A stretch of DNA of 64,000 nucleotides from Sycon ciliatum (taxonomy: Eukaryota; Porifera; Calcarea; Leucosolenida; Sycettidae). The notes below the pieces were generated by a model. It had not been told where the DNA came from, made no database searches, and saw nothing but the letters and a program-made list of their open reading frames with translations. This document shows, piece after piece, positions 20,554-33,100 of this stretch. A program made the translations under genes and the position numbers. Location: positions 10,632,869 through 10,696,868 of the forward strand of contig NC_088653.1 of the NCBI RefSeq assembly GCF_964019385.1, read 5' to 3'. Positions within the stretch are counted from its first letter, which is position 1. Each line of letters begins with the position of its first letter.

Positions 20554-21767
20554 TTAACCCTTTACCAGCCGTACATAGTGCGAATGCGTCGAATTCGACG
20601 CATTCGTTTTTCGCTCTGTAAACCATGGTCTTTTGCCGCACCGCGGTCGGAATAATCGCAAACTACTGCTGAAAACCTACGGATTCACCTACCATCGAGA
20701 AAACCGTGTGCTGCACATCATTTTTTTCGAGAAAATCGCGGTTGAATGCACCTGGGTGAAGTTGAAATTTCAAGCGTGACGCACTTCATGCTGAGCACTG
20801 TACAAACAGCTATAACTTCGGTCTGGCTGCTTCAAATTCAACAAATGACGGCTCATTGGAAAAAAAATACTCAAGCGCCGAAGCTCGAAGTCCAGGAAAC
20901 AGGTGAAGTTGAAATTTCAAGCGTTTGACTCTGGCACATTTCATGCTAAACGAGCATAGAGCAGTGTACAAACAGCTATAACTTCGGTCTGCCTACTTCA
21001 AATTTAACATATGAAGGCTCATTGGAAAGCTATTGAACGCAGCTTTCCAACGATGTTTCATTTAATATAGCGCAAAGTAAAATACTCAAGCGCCGAAGCT
21101 CGAAGTCCAGGAAACGGGTGAAGTTGAAATTTCAAGCGTGTGACTGTGACGCACTTCATGCTAAATGAGCATAGAGCACTGTACAAACAACTATAACGTC
21201 GGTCTGCCTACTTCAAATTCAACAAATGACGGCTCATTGGGAAGCTATTGAATGCAGCTTTCCAACGATGTATCATTCGATATAGCGCAAAGTAAAATAC
21301 TCAAGCGCCGAAGCTCGAAGTCCAGCAAACGGGTGTAGTAGAAATTTCAAGCGTGTGGCTGTGACGCACTTCATGCTGAAGTATGTGTTTGCGCCCCGCG
21401 CCCGGTGCACAGCCCATGCGCGCATATGCGTGACATGCACCAAAAATGAGCGCTAGTGCAGCCGGGTTCTGCTGGTGTTTGAATCTTGACAGATGAACTG
21501 GTGCATGAGCTGAAGCTGAACAGTGTACGTATTGTCATGGTCCTCGAATTTGCTAATTCGGCCGCATTACTCGAGTTATTGTTCGCCATGAATGGCAACG
21601 TTTCTACATGTTATCAGCTTGGTTTTAGTCTCATATGAAAGGTAATTCTACCAGCTTTCCAGAACTATAAAGGTGTCAATACAAATTATTTACCGTTTAG
21701 TCTCTATTATCAATCTAGTGGACCCCGTTTTTTTTACATATAAATCCTGCGGCTGGTAAAGGGTTAA
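20554..21767. mobile_element. piggyBac-type MITE with TTAA flanks and internal tandem repeats
   Basis: Flanked by TTAA (20554-20557 and 21764-21767). Terminal inverted repeats read CCCTTTACCAGCCG at both ends (20558-20571 and 21750-21763). TTAA duplication with CCC/T termini is the hallmark of piggyBac-type transposons. No transposase; the interior is mostly a tandem repeat array. Inserted at the 3' end of LINE B. Confidence 0.85.
20755..21380. repeat. About 216-bp tandem repeat inside the piggyBac MITE
   Basis: The phrase GAAATTTCAAGCGTG recurs at about 20764, 20911, 21127 and 21343, giving one shortened and two full spacings of 216 bp. Each unit also holds CTATAAC(T/G)TCGGTCTG and CTCGAAGTCCAG words. 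Confidence 0.85.
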
Positions 21768-21775
21768 ATCACTAG

Positions 21776-22153
21776 TACCGTAAAATCCCGCCAGAGCGCC
21801 CCGTCTCTCCCATCCGCCCCTCCCTGACTTCTTGTCAGGGACGTGATTGATTGTATCCTCGTATGACTCTGTCGCAGTCTGTGATGCCGTACTGTACTGC
21901 AGATGCGTGCTCAACCCCGTTGGAAATGTACGCAACAGTGCCCACCCTCTTGACCATGGATCGCACAAACCCTGCGTTTGCCGGGTCTGTACGACTCCTG
22001 GCTCTTTGGTCGGTGTACAAGATGCACGAACAGTTTTCGTAGGGTGCGTACTTTTTCATGTAGCACTGAATGTGGCAAGTAGGACTCGCCCATCCGCCCC
22101 TCCCCACCTGAAGGGTCGAGGAGGTAGGGGCGCTCTGGCGGGATTTTACGGTA
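21776..22153. mobile_element. TA-flanked MITE (Tc1/mariner-type)
   Basis: The terminal inverted repeat CCGTAAAATCCCGCCAGAGC continues with GCCCC and is mirrored at 22127-22151, each followed outward by TA. TA duplication points to the Tc1/mariner superfamily. About 375 bp, no transposase. Confidence 0.8.
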
Positions 22154-22157
22154 TTAC

Positions 22158-22321
22158 AGTCTACAGAGTACAGTGAGCATGCACGGCTACAGAGTACAGT
22201 GAGCATGCACGGCTACAGAGTGCAGTGAGCATGCACGGCTACAGAGTGCAGTGAGCATGCACGGCTACAGAGTGCAGTGAGCATGCACGGCTACAGAGTG
22301 CAGTGAGCATGCACGGCTACA
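22158..22321. repeat. 26-bp tandem repeat, about 6 copies
   Basis: Units CTACAGAGT(A/G)CAGTGAGCAT + GCACGG in direct tandem, starting immediately after the TA-flanked MITE. Confidence 0.9.
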
Positions 22322-22425
22322 GAAACACGGTGACCTGGCTGTTTACACTGTGCACTGTACTGTTGTACAGTGTGATTCCTGCTGGGACGCGCTCGACGCA
22401 TCTTCAACGTAGAGTCTACGTACAA

Positions 22426-22540
22426 ACATCGAAGAAAAGTCTTCGAGTCAACCAAAACACGATCCGAATGCCGAGGGCTCGGGCGATCATCCTCGTTCGA
22501 ATCGTGTTTTGGTTGACTCAAGGACTTTTCTTCGATGTCT
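22426..22540. repeat. Hairpin with about 38-bp arms
   Basis: ACATCGAAGAAAAGTC ... CAACCAAAACACGAT at 22426-22470 is the reverse complement of 22500-22540 with a few mismatches; the centre is about 35 bp. Transcribed, it would fold as a long stem. No target duplication seen. Confidence 0.75.
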
Positions 22541-22690
22541 CAGCGACATCCCCAAAGGCCAAGCTCTAGCCAGCAGAGCCTGGGTTTTTTTGTAAAGCGT
22601 TCCTCTGGCGGCGCAACTCCTGCTGCCGCTCCAACAGGAAACAGTGGGAGTGATGAAGTCCCTGTTGTTTCAGTTGAACTTTTACTTTCG
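22536..22690 (+). pseudogene. Possible hAT (ZMYM-like) N-terminal remnant
   Basis: The frame reads MSQRHPQRPSSSQQS followed by LGFFVKRSSGG and a Ser/Ala/Pro-rich stretch. A Ser-rich start followed by L-x-F-F-x-K is common at the N-terminus of hAT transposases with TTF-type fingers, but the match is short. It breaks at about 22707. Confidence 0.35.
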
Positions 22691-23282
22691 CAGCGGACTG
22701 ACACTTGACAGTCACACTCCGCCAGACGTGGAAGTAGCTGTTGTCAGCGAGCAACAATAGCATGAAGAACAGCGCACAGTGACAAGTGGACATAGTACCG
22801 CTGCCTATGTAGAGGATGCTTTGAGCGGTGAGAAATTGTTGGACAATCTCCTAACAGTGAGAATCAGCATTAATTTAAAACGACTTGTGCAGGCAAATAT
22901 ATGCTGTTTATAATGAGCGCAAAATTGTGTCCGAAATTCTGAAACAGAATCTATAGCGGTAATTTTGGGTGGAAAGCAATTCCATAATTGTCCGATTTAT
23001 GTAAGAAAAGGGAAGGTAAAAATTTCCCATGAGAGTTGAAAACAACCTTGTTCGGTCTGCGTTCACTACGAGAAATATTGATATGAAAAAGGGATAAGAT
23101 ATGAGGTTGAAAATGGATGTATTTGAAAAGAATTGTAATTTCAAGTTTACAATGTACAATGTAACTGCGTGTACAGAAATACTGCTCTAAGTGGTGTGTG
23201 AGATTTACGGCTTCTTGACATCGGTTTTCAAAATGGCTGACCTGGGACAGTAGCATGATGTCTACCCCCACCCCATCCCAGC

Positions 23283-23328
23283 CGCACCCCCCCCCCCCCC
23301 CCTCAGCCAAATCCTGGACACGCCACTG
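23283..23328. repeat. Poly-C tract and possible hAT terminus
   Basis: A C run at about 23288-23302 precedes TCCTGGACACGCCACTG. The reverse complement begins CAGTGGCGTG, a terminus style common in hAT elements. The partner end was not found. Confidence 0.35.
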
Positions 23329-23399
23329 AAAAGGGTGGAGTTCTTTCGAAAATCGGCACCAGAACACAACCCCAGCCAGGCCCAGACGACACTGAAGTG

Positions 23400-23948
23400 C
23401 GAAAATGAGAAACTGTTTAAAAGATGCGTTGCCCGAAGAAGCCGGCCAGCCACTGCATGCCGTACCAGCACGATGTTGCACGTCCGCACACAGCCAAAAT
23501 CAATGCACGTGTGTTAGCAGCACAGGGAAAGCAAAAGGGTTTGACATGCGGGTTGCCATTCAGCCAACTCAAAGTCCCAATCTCAACTTCGACGACTTGG
23601 TATTCTTCCACAGCCTGCAGGCACACTGGTCACTTGTGACGAAGGAAACCAGAAATAAGCTTCTGCAAGCTGTGGAAACATGTTGGCATGTATACCCCAT
23701 TGCCAAGATGAGGAGCGTTTGGCTGTGTCTGTATGCCTCTTTCCATCATGGCATTCTGGAGAGTGGCAGAGACAACAACTACCAGCGCCACTGTGGAGGT
23801 CGTCAAGCTCACAGTTCTGGCAAAGAACTTGGCGATTTCCAAAGTTTTGGCAACTTGTAAAGGCTGCGGAACAAAAACGAAAGTCAGCGAGGATGCAGAC
23901 TCGATGTCATCATGGAGTGAGTCGTCATCAGATTCAGACGAAGAGTGA
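23400..23948 (+). pseudogene. Mariner-like transposase fragment
   Basis: C-terminal part of a DDE transposase in two frames. A QHDVARPHTAKINARVLAAQ segment corresponds to the QQDNARPH block with the second catalytic Asp. After a frameshift near 23540, a QPTQSPNLNFDDLVFF segment gives the third acidic position and a VWLCLYASF segment follows. The pattern is closest to mariner-like transposases of the DD39D kind. A Ser/Asp/Glu-rich tail ends at 23948. No first Asp; not functional. Confidence 0.6.
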
Positions 23949-24223
23949 AGCTGGACTGCTTTGAAACGAGCTGTGCGACATCTGTAAATAACTAATCTCT
24001 CATATGCTGCTGTGTTTTCCACTTTGCAAAGTGTGTTTGTAGCCTAAGAATGCTTTAGACAGAACTGTAAATATGCAATGAAGTTTCGCTTACGGAGGAA
24101 GTACGTCATTAGTGGATTGTGTTCGTTCTCAGTGACGTATACATACATCATTAACGATAAAAAGGTTTAATCATGTTTGTGAACAGAGAGTACTTTACCC
24201 ACTGTGTTGATGTGCATGTTCAG

Positions 24224-24430
24224 AAATCTTCCAAGCAACCCAAAGTGCTCGGGCAGGCAGAGGAAGTACTGGCACAACTGCATGACAACATCCGAGAGCC
24301 ATTCTCAACAAGTCGGGAGTTCTCTCGACAGCTTTGTGCTGCTAGCAACGTAGAGTATGATGACGATGAAGATAGCATCAACACCGCACAAATCCGTCGA
24401 TATCGCAAGATCCTCAATGCGTATGGTCTG
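24224..24430 (+). CDS. ROCO-family gene, COR domain exon 1
   Basis: A 69-codon exon between a GTTCAG acceptor and a GTATGT donor, phase 0 at both ends, so it joins the exons at 14550-14776 and 25885-26961 without a frame change. The sequence is helical (EEVLAQLHDNI, then SREFSRQLCAASN) and ends with QIRRYRKILNAYGL, corresponding to the winged-helix part of COR domains where the family usually has FLHxxGxxL. COR follows ROC in all ROCO proteins and mediates dimerisation. Identification rests on position, phase and pattern. Confidence 0.7.
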
Positions 24431-25884
24431 GTATGTACATACTCGGCAGATAGAGTAATTTCAATTTACTTGCAGTAGATGTATTTCACGTTATGATGTA
24501 TGTCATCTACGTCATGTACATCTCTAAGGGATCATCGCAAAAGTGTTTTATCGTCCCTGAAATGAACATCGCTCATTTATTACTTTACCCCCTCCACTCT
24601 CCATGAAACGAACGCAACTTGCTATGCTGGACGACGAAAATCACATGCATGTAAATGTAGTCCTGTACATATGTATAGTATCAGTCGACTTGTGATTTTT
24701 TTCCCGATTCATTGAAAACTGGCACCCTACCTTTTTGGTGTCTCCCGCACATAGTTGTAGATATCCTGCATCGTGTGACCCGTGCAATTACTCCTTGCCA
24801 CATTTGAGGGCAGAAAAGCCCAAGAACAGGGAAATAGAAATTCAGCCAGGTTTACAAAATTTAGACAGCTATGCCATGGCAAATATGTGGAGAAGTAAAT
24901 CCCAAACCCAGAATGAGATTCTTGAGATTTAAAGTGGGTTTGTATCCTCAATTCGGCCCAGATCGAACTTTCAAAAGCCAGCGGGACAGTTTCCGATGAG
25001 TGGACTGTAGTGTCGGTCGACTTGCGATTTTTGCCCCCCTCTCCCACCCCTCCAACGAATGATGCTCGTTTCAGGGACAAAACAAAAAATTTGCTACGAC
25101 CCCTAAAGTGGATTTGTTCTTATTCGTTGGTTTGAGGGAAAGATGCAACCGTTTTGATTTGTTCCTTCTTCTTTTACAGCCCATATCTAGAACATTCCGA
25201 TGCCCATCCTGCAATTAGCTGTAGTTTAAGATCTATTATTTAGTGCTAGACCAGCTATACACCGATACTAGTAGGTGTAAGGATGCTGGAAACTTCAAGG
25301 TGAATTGAAAATTGTGGGACAGGTTTAGTGTGTTGCTGTGCACATTATGGCTAGCTGGGGCTTGACAGCAGGGTACATCACCTACAGATTGCTGGCTTTA
25401 GGCTGATAAAGAGATCATTGAGAACGGGTGCATTGTGCTTTACACCTTAGATGGATTGATCTTCAAAAGTGAGTTTTTATGAGGGTGTGCTGCATAGTCC
25501 TGCTTTGGCTGGCACCAGAGGGTTGTACTCGTGCTCATGAGAGGATACGTAAACTCAAGCCAGTGAATCTGTACCCGTTTCCCTTACATCCATTTCTTTA
25601 AAACTTAGGATGGTTCATTTAACAGGTATGCATTGTCTCTCAATGTGGGGTCAGGCAAAGTGTGCTGTCATGAGGATTGGTTGGTTGACTTACTTTGTTT
25701 TGTTTTATTTTGGAGGTATTTGGCCTTTTTTTAATATCCTTCTGTCTGCGCATGCGTGTGGGATGTGTGTGCATCCATGCTTGGGCATGTATCGCGTGTC
25801 GGCTTACAACTATGTGTGTTGCTGTGTGTATGGGTTTGCATATCGTGTTTTTGTTTCTAGATTGTTTCTTTCTCATCCCCTGAG
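24431..25884. other. Intron between COR exons
   Basis: No gene inside. A near repeat of about 60 bp (CGACTTG(T/C)GATTTTT..CC words near 24690 and 25020) is visible. The intron ends in a pyrimidine-rich tract. Confidence 0.5.
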
Positions 25885-26961
25885 CTGGACGACATCATTG
25901 TTAACCGACCCAACTGGTTGCTCTCCAAGGTCATTGGTCTCATCTTCGCACCACCTGGGCTTGATGATGAAGATATGCTCCACTTCAAGGATGGTGTTGC
26001 AATGTTCCAAGAAGTCCTGGACAAGCTCAACAGCTGCGAGGGAGCAAAAGGTCAGGGCCGTCTGCTGCTGCAGATGGTAATACAACTAGGTGTGTTGCTG
26101 CAGGAGAAAGAAAGGATCCTGGCACCCAGCCGTCTTCCGACCGCTGACAACTGCCTCGGCTCACTGGCCAAGAAAGATTCATCATCTCGGTCGGCGTGCG
26201 CAGGAGTCTCTTTCACGACTCAGCACTGCTTCTCCACTGCTCTTGTTATCCGGCTACAGACAGAGCTGTACGCCTATTTCCACGAGCTTCACGGCATTCC
26301 TGCTGAGCTCTGGAAGAATCTGGTGGTAGTGGCTCCAGTCCATTCTACAGCCCGTGGTTGCATCTCCGTCACGGACAGCCTGCGCCAAGCTGTCGCTGTT
26401 GTCCATGCGCCCGTTGAAGATTCGCTAGATGGCTATTGTCTGCTGGCTCTGTTGCGCAAGGTGTTTGGTGACCTTGCAGCACAGTATAGCCCGGGCACTA
26501 GCTACTCCACAAGGATCATCAGCTCTGCTTCGATTCGTCAGCACCTCCACGAGCCAAGCGACAAGTTTGATTTCGCTGTGTACAATGCAGAGCAAGTCCG
26601 ATCATCCGTAGCAACAAAGGGTCATCTCTCCACTAGCCAACGTTACGTTGATCGTGCCCCGCTTCTTCTCGAATGGCCGGTCAACCATGCTTCACTGCTC
26701 TCTGCAAAGTCCTTTGAGTCCATCCGAGAAAGCCTTGGTGAGTCCGACCTGCCTGCACTAGCCACCTGCCTGGGCCTTACATCACCATCTTCATCACGTG
26801 AGCACAGTAATCATCTACACACTGCAGCAGCATTGGTCCACAGCTGGGCAGTTACCGACTACCATCACACCTCGACCAAGCTTCACCAGCTGCTACTGAA
26901 ATCACCGAACGCCAAGCGCTTTGCAAAGATCTGCAAGGTGCTACGGCAGCATGAAGAACTG
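25885..26961 (+). CDS. ROCO-family gene, COR and Death-like domain exon
   Basis: The frame begins DDIIVNRPNWLLSKVIGLIF, the COR signature in which a Pro-x-Trp-Leu precedes a helix; further COR strands follow (GRLLLQMVIQLGVLLQ, then an ILAPSRLP segment). Near the 3' end, from about 26710, FESIRESLGESDLPALATCLGL, HTAAALVHSW and TSTKLHQLLLKS fit helices 1-6 of a Death domain, with the central Trp at the expected place. The acceptor is either TTTCTAG at 25860 or CCCCTGAG at 25884, both phase 0; I prefer the second for its pyrimidine tract. The exon ends in phase 0 before GTGAGT at 26962. The reading frame stays open into the CT repeat, but that is intron. Confidence 0.85.
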
Positions 26962-26994
26962 GTGAGTGTGATCGCCTGTTGCGTATGCCCCTCT

Positions 26995-27420
<426 letters not shown>

Positions 27421-27646
27421 CTCCCCCCTCTCTGCCTATGTCTCTCTGTTGATGTATGCAAGTTGTTCTATCATTTTACTCAACAAAACATCTGTCACCT
27501 ACCATTACGCAATGCACAATGTATTCTCGGCCGTGTACCTCTCGTTGATTTGACTCTCAGCGGTGTGGATGATAGACACTAGCTGATGTTGATATCAGAG
27601 CCATGTTTGTTGCTTGTTTGTATATTTGTTACTCTCCGCACTGCAG

Positions 27647-27824
27647 CTGGCGACCGATTTCCCAGACATATTCCGGAAGCGTCAGGTGCAAGCCGTCCAG
27701 CCGGTCTCTGACGGAGCTATTTCCTCCACTGTTCAATCAGACTCCGCGGAGAGCGTTCCTTCTGGCAGCCAGTCACACTCTGATCAAGCCAGTCAGTCCA
27801 CTGCTGCTCGGCAAGATGATGCTG
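27647..27824 (+). CDS. ROCO-family gene, exon after the Death-like domain (linker)
   Basis: Begins after CACTGCAG with LATDFPDIFRKRQVQAVQPV, completing the last Death-domain helix, then becomes Ser/Gln/Asp-rich (SQSHSDQASQS), a likely flexible linker. It starts in phase 0, matching the exon before, and leaves one base (G) before a GTAAAG donor at 27825. Its 3' half is duplicated at 43576-43659 with four silent changes and one replaced codon, suggesting that the sequence is under coding constraint. Confidence 0.8.
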
Positions 27825-28151
27825 GTAAAGTTGAATGTGCTCAATACACCATGTGTGCTCCCTGTATGCTAGTGTTAGTTTACTTGTGTGCAAATGTGGA
27901 CTTCACAGTATCTTGCAACACAATTTGATCTATGGGCTTGCTCAGGTCTCAAAGAGAACTTCAGTTTGCATGGGATTCTATACGAAAAAATGAACTATTT
28001 TCTCTGTGGATAATGAACACATGACTGGTTAGGTATGTGTGTTATGCTAACCTTGATGATTTGATACCCATTCCTATAATCGAATACTTCTGCACAGAGA
28101 CAGGGATAGTTTTAAAATCTGTTTTCTGTTCTTTCCTGTTGAATGTATCAG

Positions 28152-28212
28152 GCCATGCTGAGCATCACGCTGCTGATGGCAGCTGTGGAATTTTCCTATC
28201 CACTTCACCACT
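28152..28212 (+). CDS. ROCO-family gene, small linker exon X
   Basis: A 61-bp exon between TATCAG and GTAAGT. With the G carried from the previous exon it reads GHAEHHAADGSCGIFLSTSP and leaves two bases for the next exon. The frame is open and the phase (1 in, 2 out) fits exon 40384-40460. A copy at 53142-53202 is also open in the same phase. No domain recognised. Confidence 0.7.
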
Positions 28213-29304
28213 GTAAGTTCTACGCATGCATTACTCAACAATGAAGTATAGAACCGTTGAATCAGTCCTAGGTAAAGTTCAGTGAAATGTACTGCACCAT
28301 TTCCAACATAATGAGTCAGGCCGGCCCAGTGAGTGAGTTCTCAGACCATGATTGTGCAATGACAGGTATATGTATCATGATCAAGTCCTGACTTGAAGAG
28401 AATTGCTTCAACTGTGCTGTACACCACAGTGAGTTGGGAACACGAGGTGTGGAAAACAGGGCAACATTGATGCAGAAAGTGGGTTTTCACCTTTGCCCAT
28501 ATACTGTAATTGGTGGATCTGAATTTTCCTCTCCATCCGTAAAAAAGCGGCATCTGACGCCTTTGAATGTGCTCTTTTCATGTAGTCTTTTCATGTGGTA
28601 TTTTCATGTGGCGGTGTCGTCATCCCTAGAAACCAGAAAGGTCTTATTGAGCTGTGTAGTTCCCAGATCCTATTTAAAACACCCTTCCCTATTTGAAGTA
28701 CATAAGCAGAAGAAAGTAAAGATCGCAGATACGCAACCAAACCCCCTATGCAATTGTGTTGAGAAACACAACCAGTTTAGGAAGTTTTGCTTGTACAAGG
28801 TCACCACCATGCCTGAGATACCAGGGTGGCAGATGCAGCACGTGACAGTGAGGATGACTTAGTAAGTATCACAAGCAATGCCTGACAAGTTGCAAACCTT
28901 GTTAGCTGCATCTATGTTACCCTCACTATGAATACAGTGTAGTGAGTACACAGTTAACAGTGGTTGTCAGAGCAGTTAACTGCATGTAAAGTGGTTCACG
29001 CTTGCATCACAGCATTTGTTAACAACGTACACGCTCACTGGTGTCAGCACTCTTGAACCTCAGAACCTTGGGATTCGCAGGCAAGCCCACAACCACTAGG
29101 CCAAAGTACTGGTCAGTAGGCAGTGGCAATAATTTCCCTACACTGCTTGCTTAATGACATGACCACTGTTGCAAACCACTAGTCCTCAATTGGGAAAGGC
29201 CTTCGCGCTTATGGCATTGTATTCGTCGCAATGTTGTCTTTCGACTCCGCCGTACCGCTGATGTTGCTGCATGGCATACGCTATATGCGTTGTGTGCGTT
29301 TTGC
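28213..29304. other. Intron of the ROCO gene, duplicated at 53203-53957
   Basis: The first 63 bp after the donor are identical to the copy at 53203. Similarity continues to about 28938 (53957 in the copy). The remainder to 29304 has no recognised feature. Confidence 0.6.
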
Positions 29305-29506
29305 TGTATACGCTGTTATGTCCAGTTTTATATGCTTATGTTTTGCATGTACGCTGTTTTTGCATGCTATAAATAGCTGGTGTTATTAGTGTTCATTGTT
29401 AATTATCAGATGAAGTGAAATATACTGTGTAGAGGAAAAGAGTTGTCCTCGTGCCATGTGGTCGTACGATCCTGACAATTTAGAGAATCTAAGAGGGTTC
29501 ACAACA
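29305..29506 (+). repeat. Left LTR of the BEL/Pao element
   Basis: Begins TGTATACGCTG and ends TTCACAACA, with a TATAAATAG box near 29370. It matches 34416-34617 at all but about 3 positions. Exact ends are uncertain by a few bases. Confidence 0.88.
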
Positions 29507-29524
29507 TTTGGCGACCACGCCAGG
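29507..29524 (+). promoter_or_regulatory. Primer binding site of the BEL/Pao element
   Basis: TTTGGCGACCACGCCAGG directly after the LTR. A TGG-containing word at this position is the usual tRNA primer site; the tRNA was not identified. Confidence 0.55.
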
Positions 29525-29536
29525 ATAGGAGCGAGC

Positions 29537-30195
29537 ATGGCAGAGGAACTATGGAACAATTTGGAAGCCAGCTTTATCGACAATGGAGAGCGGTTAGGAT
29601 TAGAAGGCGAGTTGTTGAAGGTACATGTGGAGCAGAGGCTCCAACAGTACATGGAGCGTGAGGAGCGCAGTGCCAGACGGCGAGAGGAGGCGCTCCGCAC
29701 CGAGTTTGCCAAAACACTAAAGGAGATTAACGAGCGCATCGCCAATGCGCATGAGGGTGAGGGTAAAGCCGCGATGGGAGGTACAGAGGAATCTCCACGT
29801 CACAGCGGTGGGCGTCAACCGCTGATGAAAATCCCCTCATATGATGGAACGCAGCCATTGGAGCGTTATCTTGACCTGTTCGAGGACATCTGTTCCAAGA
29901 ACGAGTTCGAAGAAAGCGAATGGCTACTGCGACTGCGCATTGCGCTAGCGGGTAGCAAAGCGGAGAGGATATGTATTGGATGAAATAATTACGAGGAAGC
30001 AAAACGAGAGTTGCTTGCCTCGCTCGGAAAGACTCCGGATAAAGCGTGGAAGACATTGCTGACAGGCAAGCAGCGGTCAGATGAGTCGTTTCATCAATAG
30101 GTTGTCCGTGTTTGCCGAGAGGTAGAGGTGTGGGCCACACTCGCTATGACAGAAGATGGCGAGGTGGACACCAAGCATAGCGCCGATATAAAATG
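29537..30195 (+). pseudogene. BEL/Pao gag N-terminal part, interrupted
   Basis: ATG at 29537 (ATGGCAGAGGAA) opens a gag-like frame with a charged coiled region (EQRLQQYMEREERSARRREE) and a PSYDGTQPLERYLDLFEDI segment typical of Pao-type gag. It is broken by TGA at 29981 and TAG at 30098, then needs a one-base shift near 30190 to continue into the pol frame. Between the stops the frame stays protein-like. Confidence 0.8.
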
Positions 30196-33100
30196 TCCCC
30201 GGCGCTGCAAGCAATGGCAAAGCAGGTAATCTTGGAGCAATGCGGACCTGAGATGAAGACGTACCTGGTCGAACGGCAGTGCTACGGGATGTCACTGCGC
30301 CAGGTACAGGAGCACGGCGCGTCTTACCAGGTCGCGCACGGACGACAGGGTTATACTGCCAGGAAGCCAGTAGAACGATCCGTGCCAAGGCCCACGGCGT
30401 CGGCACAGTGCATGGCGATATCGGTCGCAGATGCAGAGAAGCAGCTAAAGTCGCTGCCACTGGAAGGGAGAAAGGGTTTTCTGCAGCGAGAGAGACTCTG
30501 CTGGAACTGCCTTAAGTATGGCCATATGGCCAGAGAATGTCGGTCAGGCTCGAGATGCACGAAATGCCAGAGGAAACACCACCTGCTAAAACATGAGGTG
30601 TTGGATAGAGCAGGTTACAGCCGGGAGAAACCGACTGAGATAGTTACGGAGAAGAATGTTGGGTCGTGCTGTCTACACTCGCCAAGTGTGCGGCTGATGA
30701 CCGGAGTGGCACGAGTTGAGGGAAGAACTCGAAACGCGAAGGTTCGCGTGTTCCTGGACTCGGGTGCTGAGGCGTCATTCGTGACTGCAGCGTTGGTGTC
30801 AGCAATCGATGCAGAACACGTTGGGGTTGAAAATGTAGAGGTGAAGCCGTTCGGCGCGGAACCAACCCAACAGCGCATGGATAAGTACGCCATCAAGATC
30901 CAGGGTAGCTCCGCTAGCATTCGGGTACGCGCGTTCGTGAAACCAACGCTTGAGCTGGACCTGAAGTGCGCAAGTCCGCAGACCATTGCGCAGTGGCACA
31001 GTTGGGGAGTAGAGCTGAGTGACAAGCCTCAACAAGGGACATCAGACGACATACATATGCTGATTGGTGCAGACTATATCAACGCGGTACTGCACAGCAA
31101 GAAGGAAGTTAATGGTGAGACGGTGTGGAACACAGAGATAGGTAATGTATTATCTGGTCCAGCGTCTGCACCAAATCGAAACAGTCAGCCGGTGACCGTG
31201 TCATGTGTCACAGCCCACATTGAACAACTATGGCAGTTGGATGAACCTCCAGAACAACATCAGCACCTGCCATCGTTCCCGCTATGTCGCCAGGGCAGCG
31301 GGTACCAAGTGGGTCTCTTGTGGCGAAATGAGCGTCGCCCAACGGATAACTTTGCTCAAGCTAGAGTCATCGCAACGCGGCTTCTTGAAAAGCTGAAGAG
31401 GAATGGGAAGCGTGCGCTCTATGATGATGTGCTGATCAGGGAGTACCGCGAGCTTGGAGCAATTGAGCTGGAGCCATGTGAGAGCGATGCCGGGTACTAT
31501 GTACCGCATCATGGTGTATTCCGCGAGCACGCTGCAACCACGAAGTTAAGAGTGGTGTTCAATGCCTCGGCGACGGCGCCAGATGGCAAGTCGTTGAACG
31601 ACATGATTGACCCTGGACCGTCGCTATTGCCGAGTCTCGCAGGTATGCTATTACGGTTCCGTGAATATAAGAGCGCGCTGCAAGCGGACATCCGCAAGGC
31701 TTTCTTCATGGTCGCGGTTAATCCCGAAGACCGTCCGTACCTGCGTTTCTTGTGGCCCGGTCGAAGCGACTGCGATGAACTGTTAACCTGGAGGCTAACG
31801 AAACTGCCATTTGGCGTAAACTGCTCGCCATACATGCTTACTGCGGTGATTCAGCATCACTTGAAGGAGCTACGGGCGTTGTCTGCACCCAAAGAGCGAG
31901 AGCGTATTGATCTCTTGCTCACGAGTTTCTACGTTGACGATTTGGTCTCTAGTGTCTCAAATGCCTCGGAAGCTAAGGAGATGCAAGAGTTCAGCGTGCG
32001 TGTGCTTACGGATGCTGGCATGGAGTTACGCAAGTGGCGAGGCAACGAAATCCCGTGCGATCCAGAGGCCGGAGATAAAGTCCTCGGTCTGAAATGGAAA
32101 ACCAGTGATGACTTGCTCAGCATAGCAGCGCTAGGCGAGTCCGATAGGCCGTCTGTGTGGACCCTGCGATCCCTCCTCAAGTGTGTTGCATCAGTGTTTG
32201 ATCCGCTAGGTCTAGCAGCACCGGCAGTTGTGTCGGGAAAGATACTGCTACAGCAAGCCTGGAAAGTCGGAGGCGACTGGGATGATATGTTGCCTGATGG
32301 CATCGCAGCCCCATGTGCGCAATGGTGGGGAGAGTTGGCCGAAGTGGTGAGCATTGACATACCACGTTGGATTTGCTGCAATCTTGACACGCCGATTGCG
32401 CTTCATGCCTTCGCCGATGCCAGTGAGAAAGCGTTTGGATGTTGTTTGTATGCAGTCGTCAATGGACAGTCGCACTTGGTATTTGCCAAGGCCAAAGTGT
32501 CACCTGTGTCTCCGCCCACGTTAGCCCGCCTTGAGTTACAAGCAGTATGTATAGCGGCTCGCTACGCTGAGTTTGTGGTGAAGGAGCTGCGTGTTACCGT
32601 CACGCAAGTCTATGGCTGGACTGACAGTCTTACTACCGTTCATTGGATCAGTAATCCATCGTACAAATGGAAACCATTTGTGGCTAACCGCGTCAGTCAA
32701 GTCCAAGAGATATCGAAAAAGGTCGGCATTGTGTGTAACCATTGCCCGGGCCTTCACAACCCAGCAGATTTACCGTCACGTGGGAGTAGTGCACAGCAGA
32801 TCCGTAGTCCGTTCTGGAGGGGCGGACCAACCTGGATCACGGAGCCCAATGACTGGCCCACCGCATCCTCAACCGCAGCTACAGATGAGTCCAGTGTAGA
32901 AGTACGAGTGTCAGCCACCACCTGTAGTCGAGAATCTGATAAGGAATGGTGGCTCGGATTCAGTAAATGGTCGAGGGCACAGGGCATGGTGACTTGGATG
33001 TTGCAGTGGAAGCACACTGAGCAACGTGCTGAATTCTATTTTGCAGCAGACAACGTATTATACCGCATCTTTCAAGCCGCATGTTTCGCTGAGGATCTTG

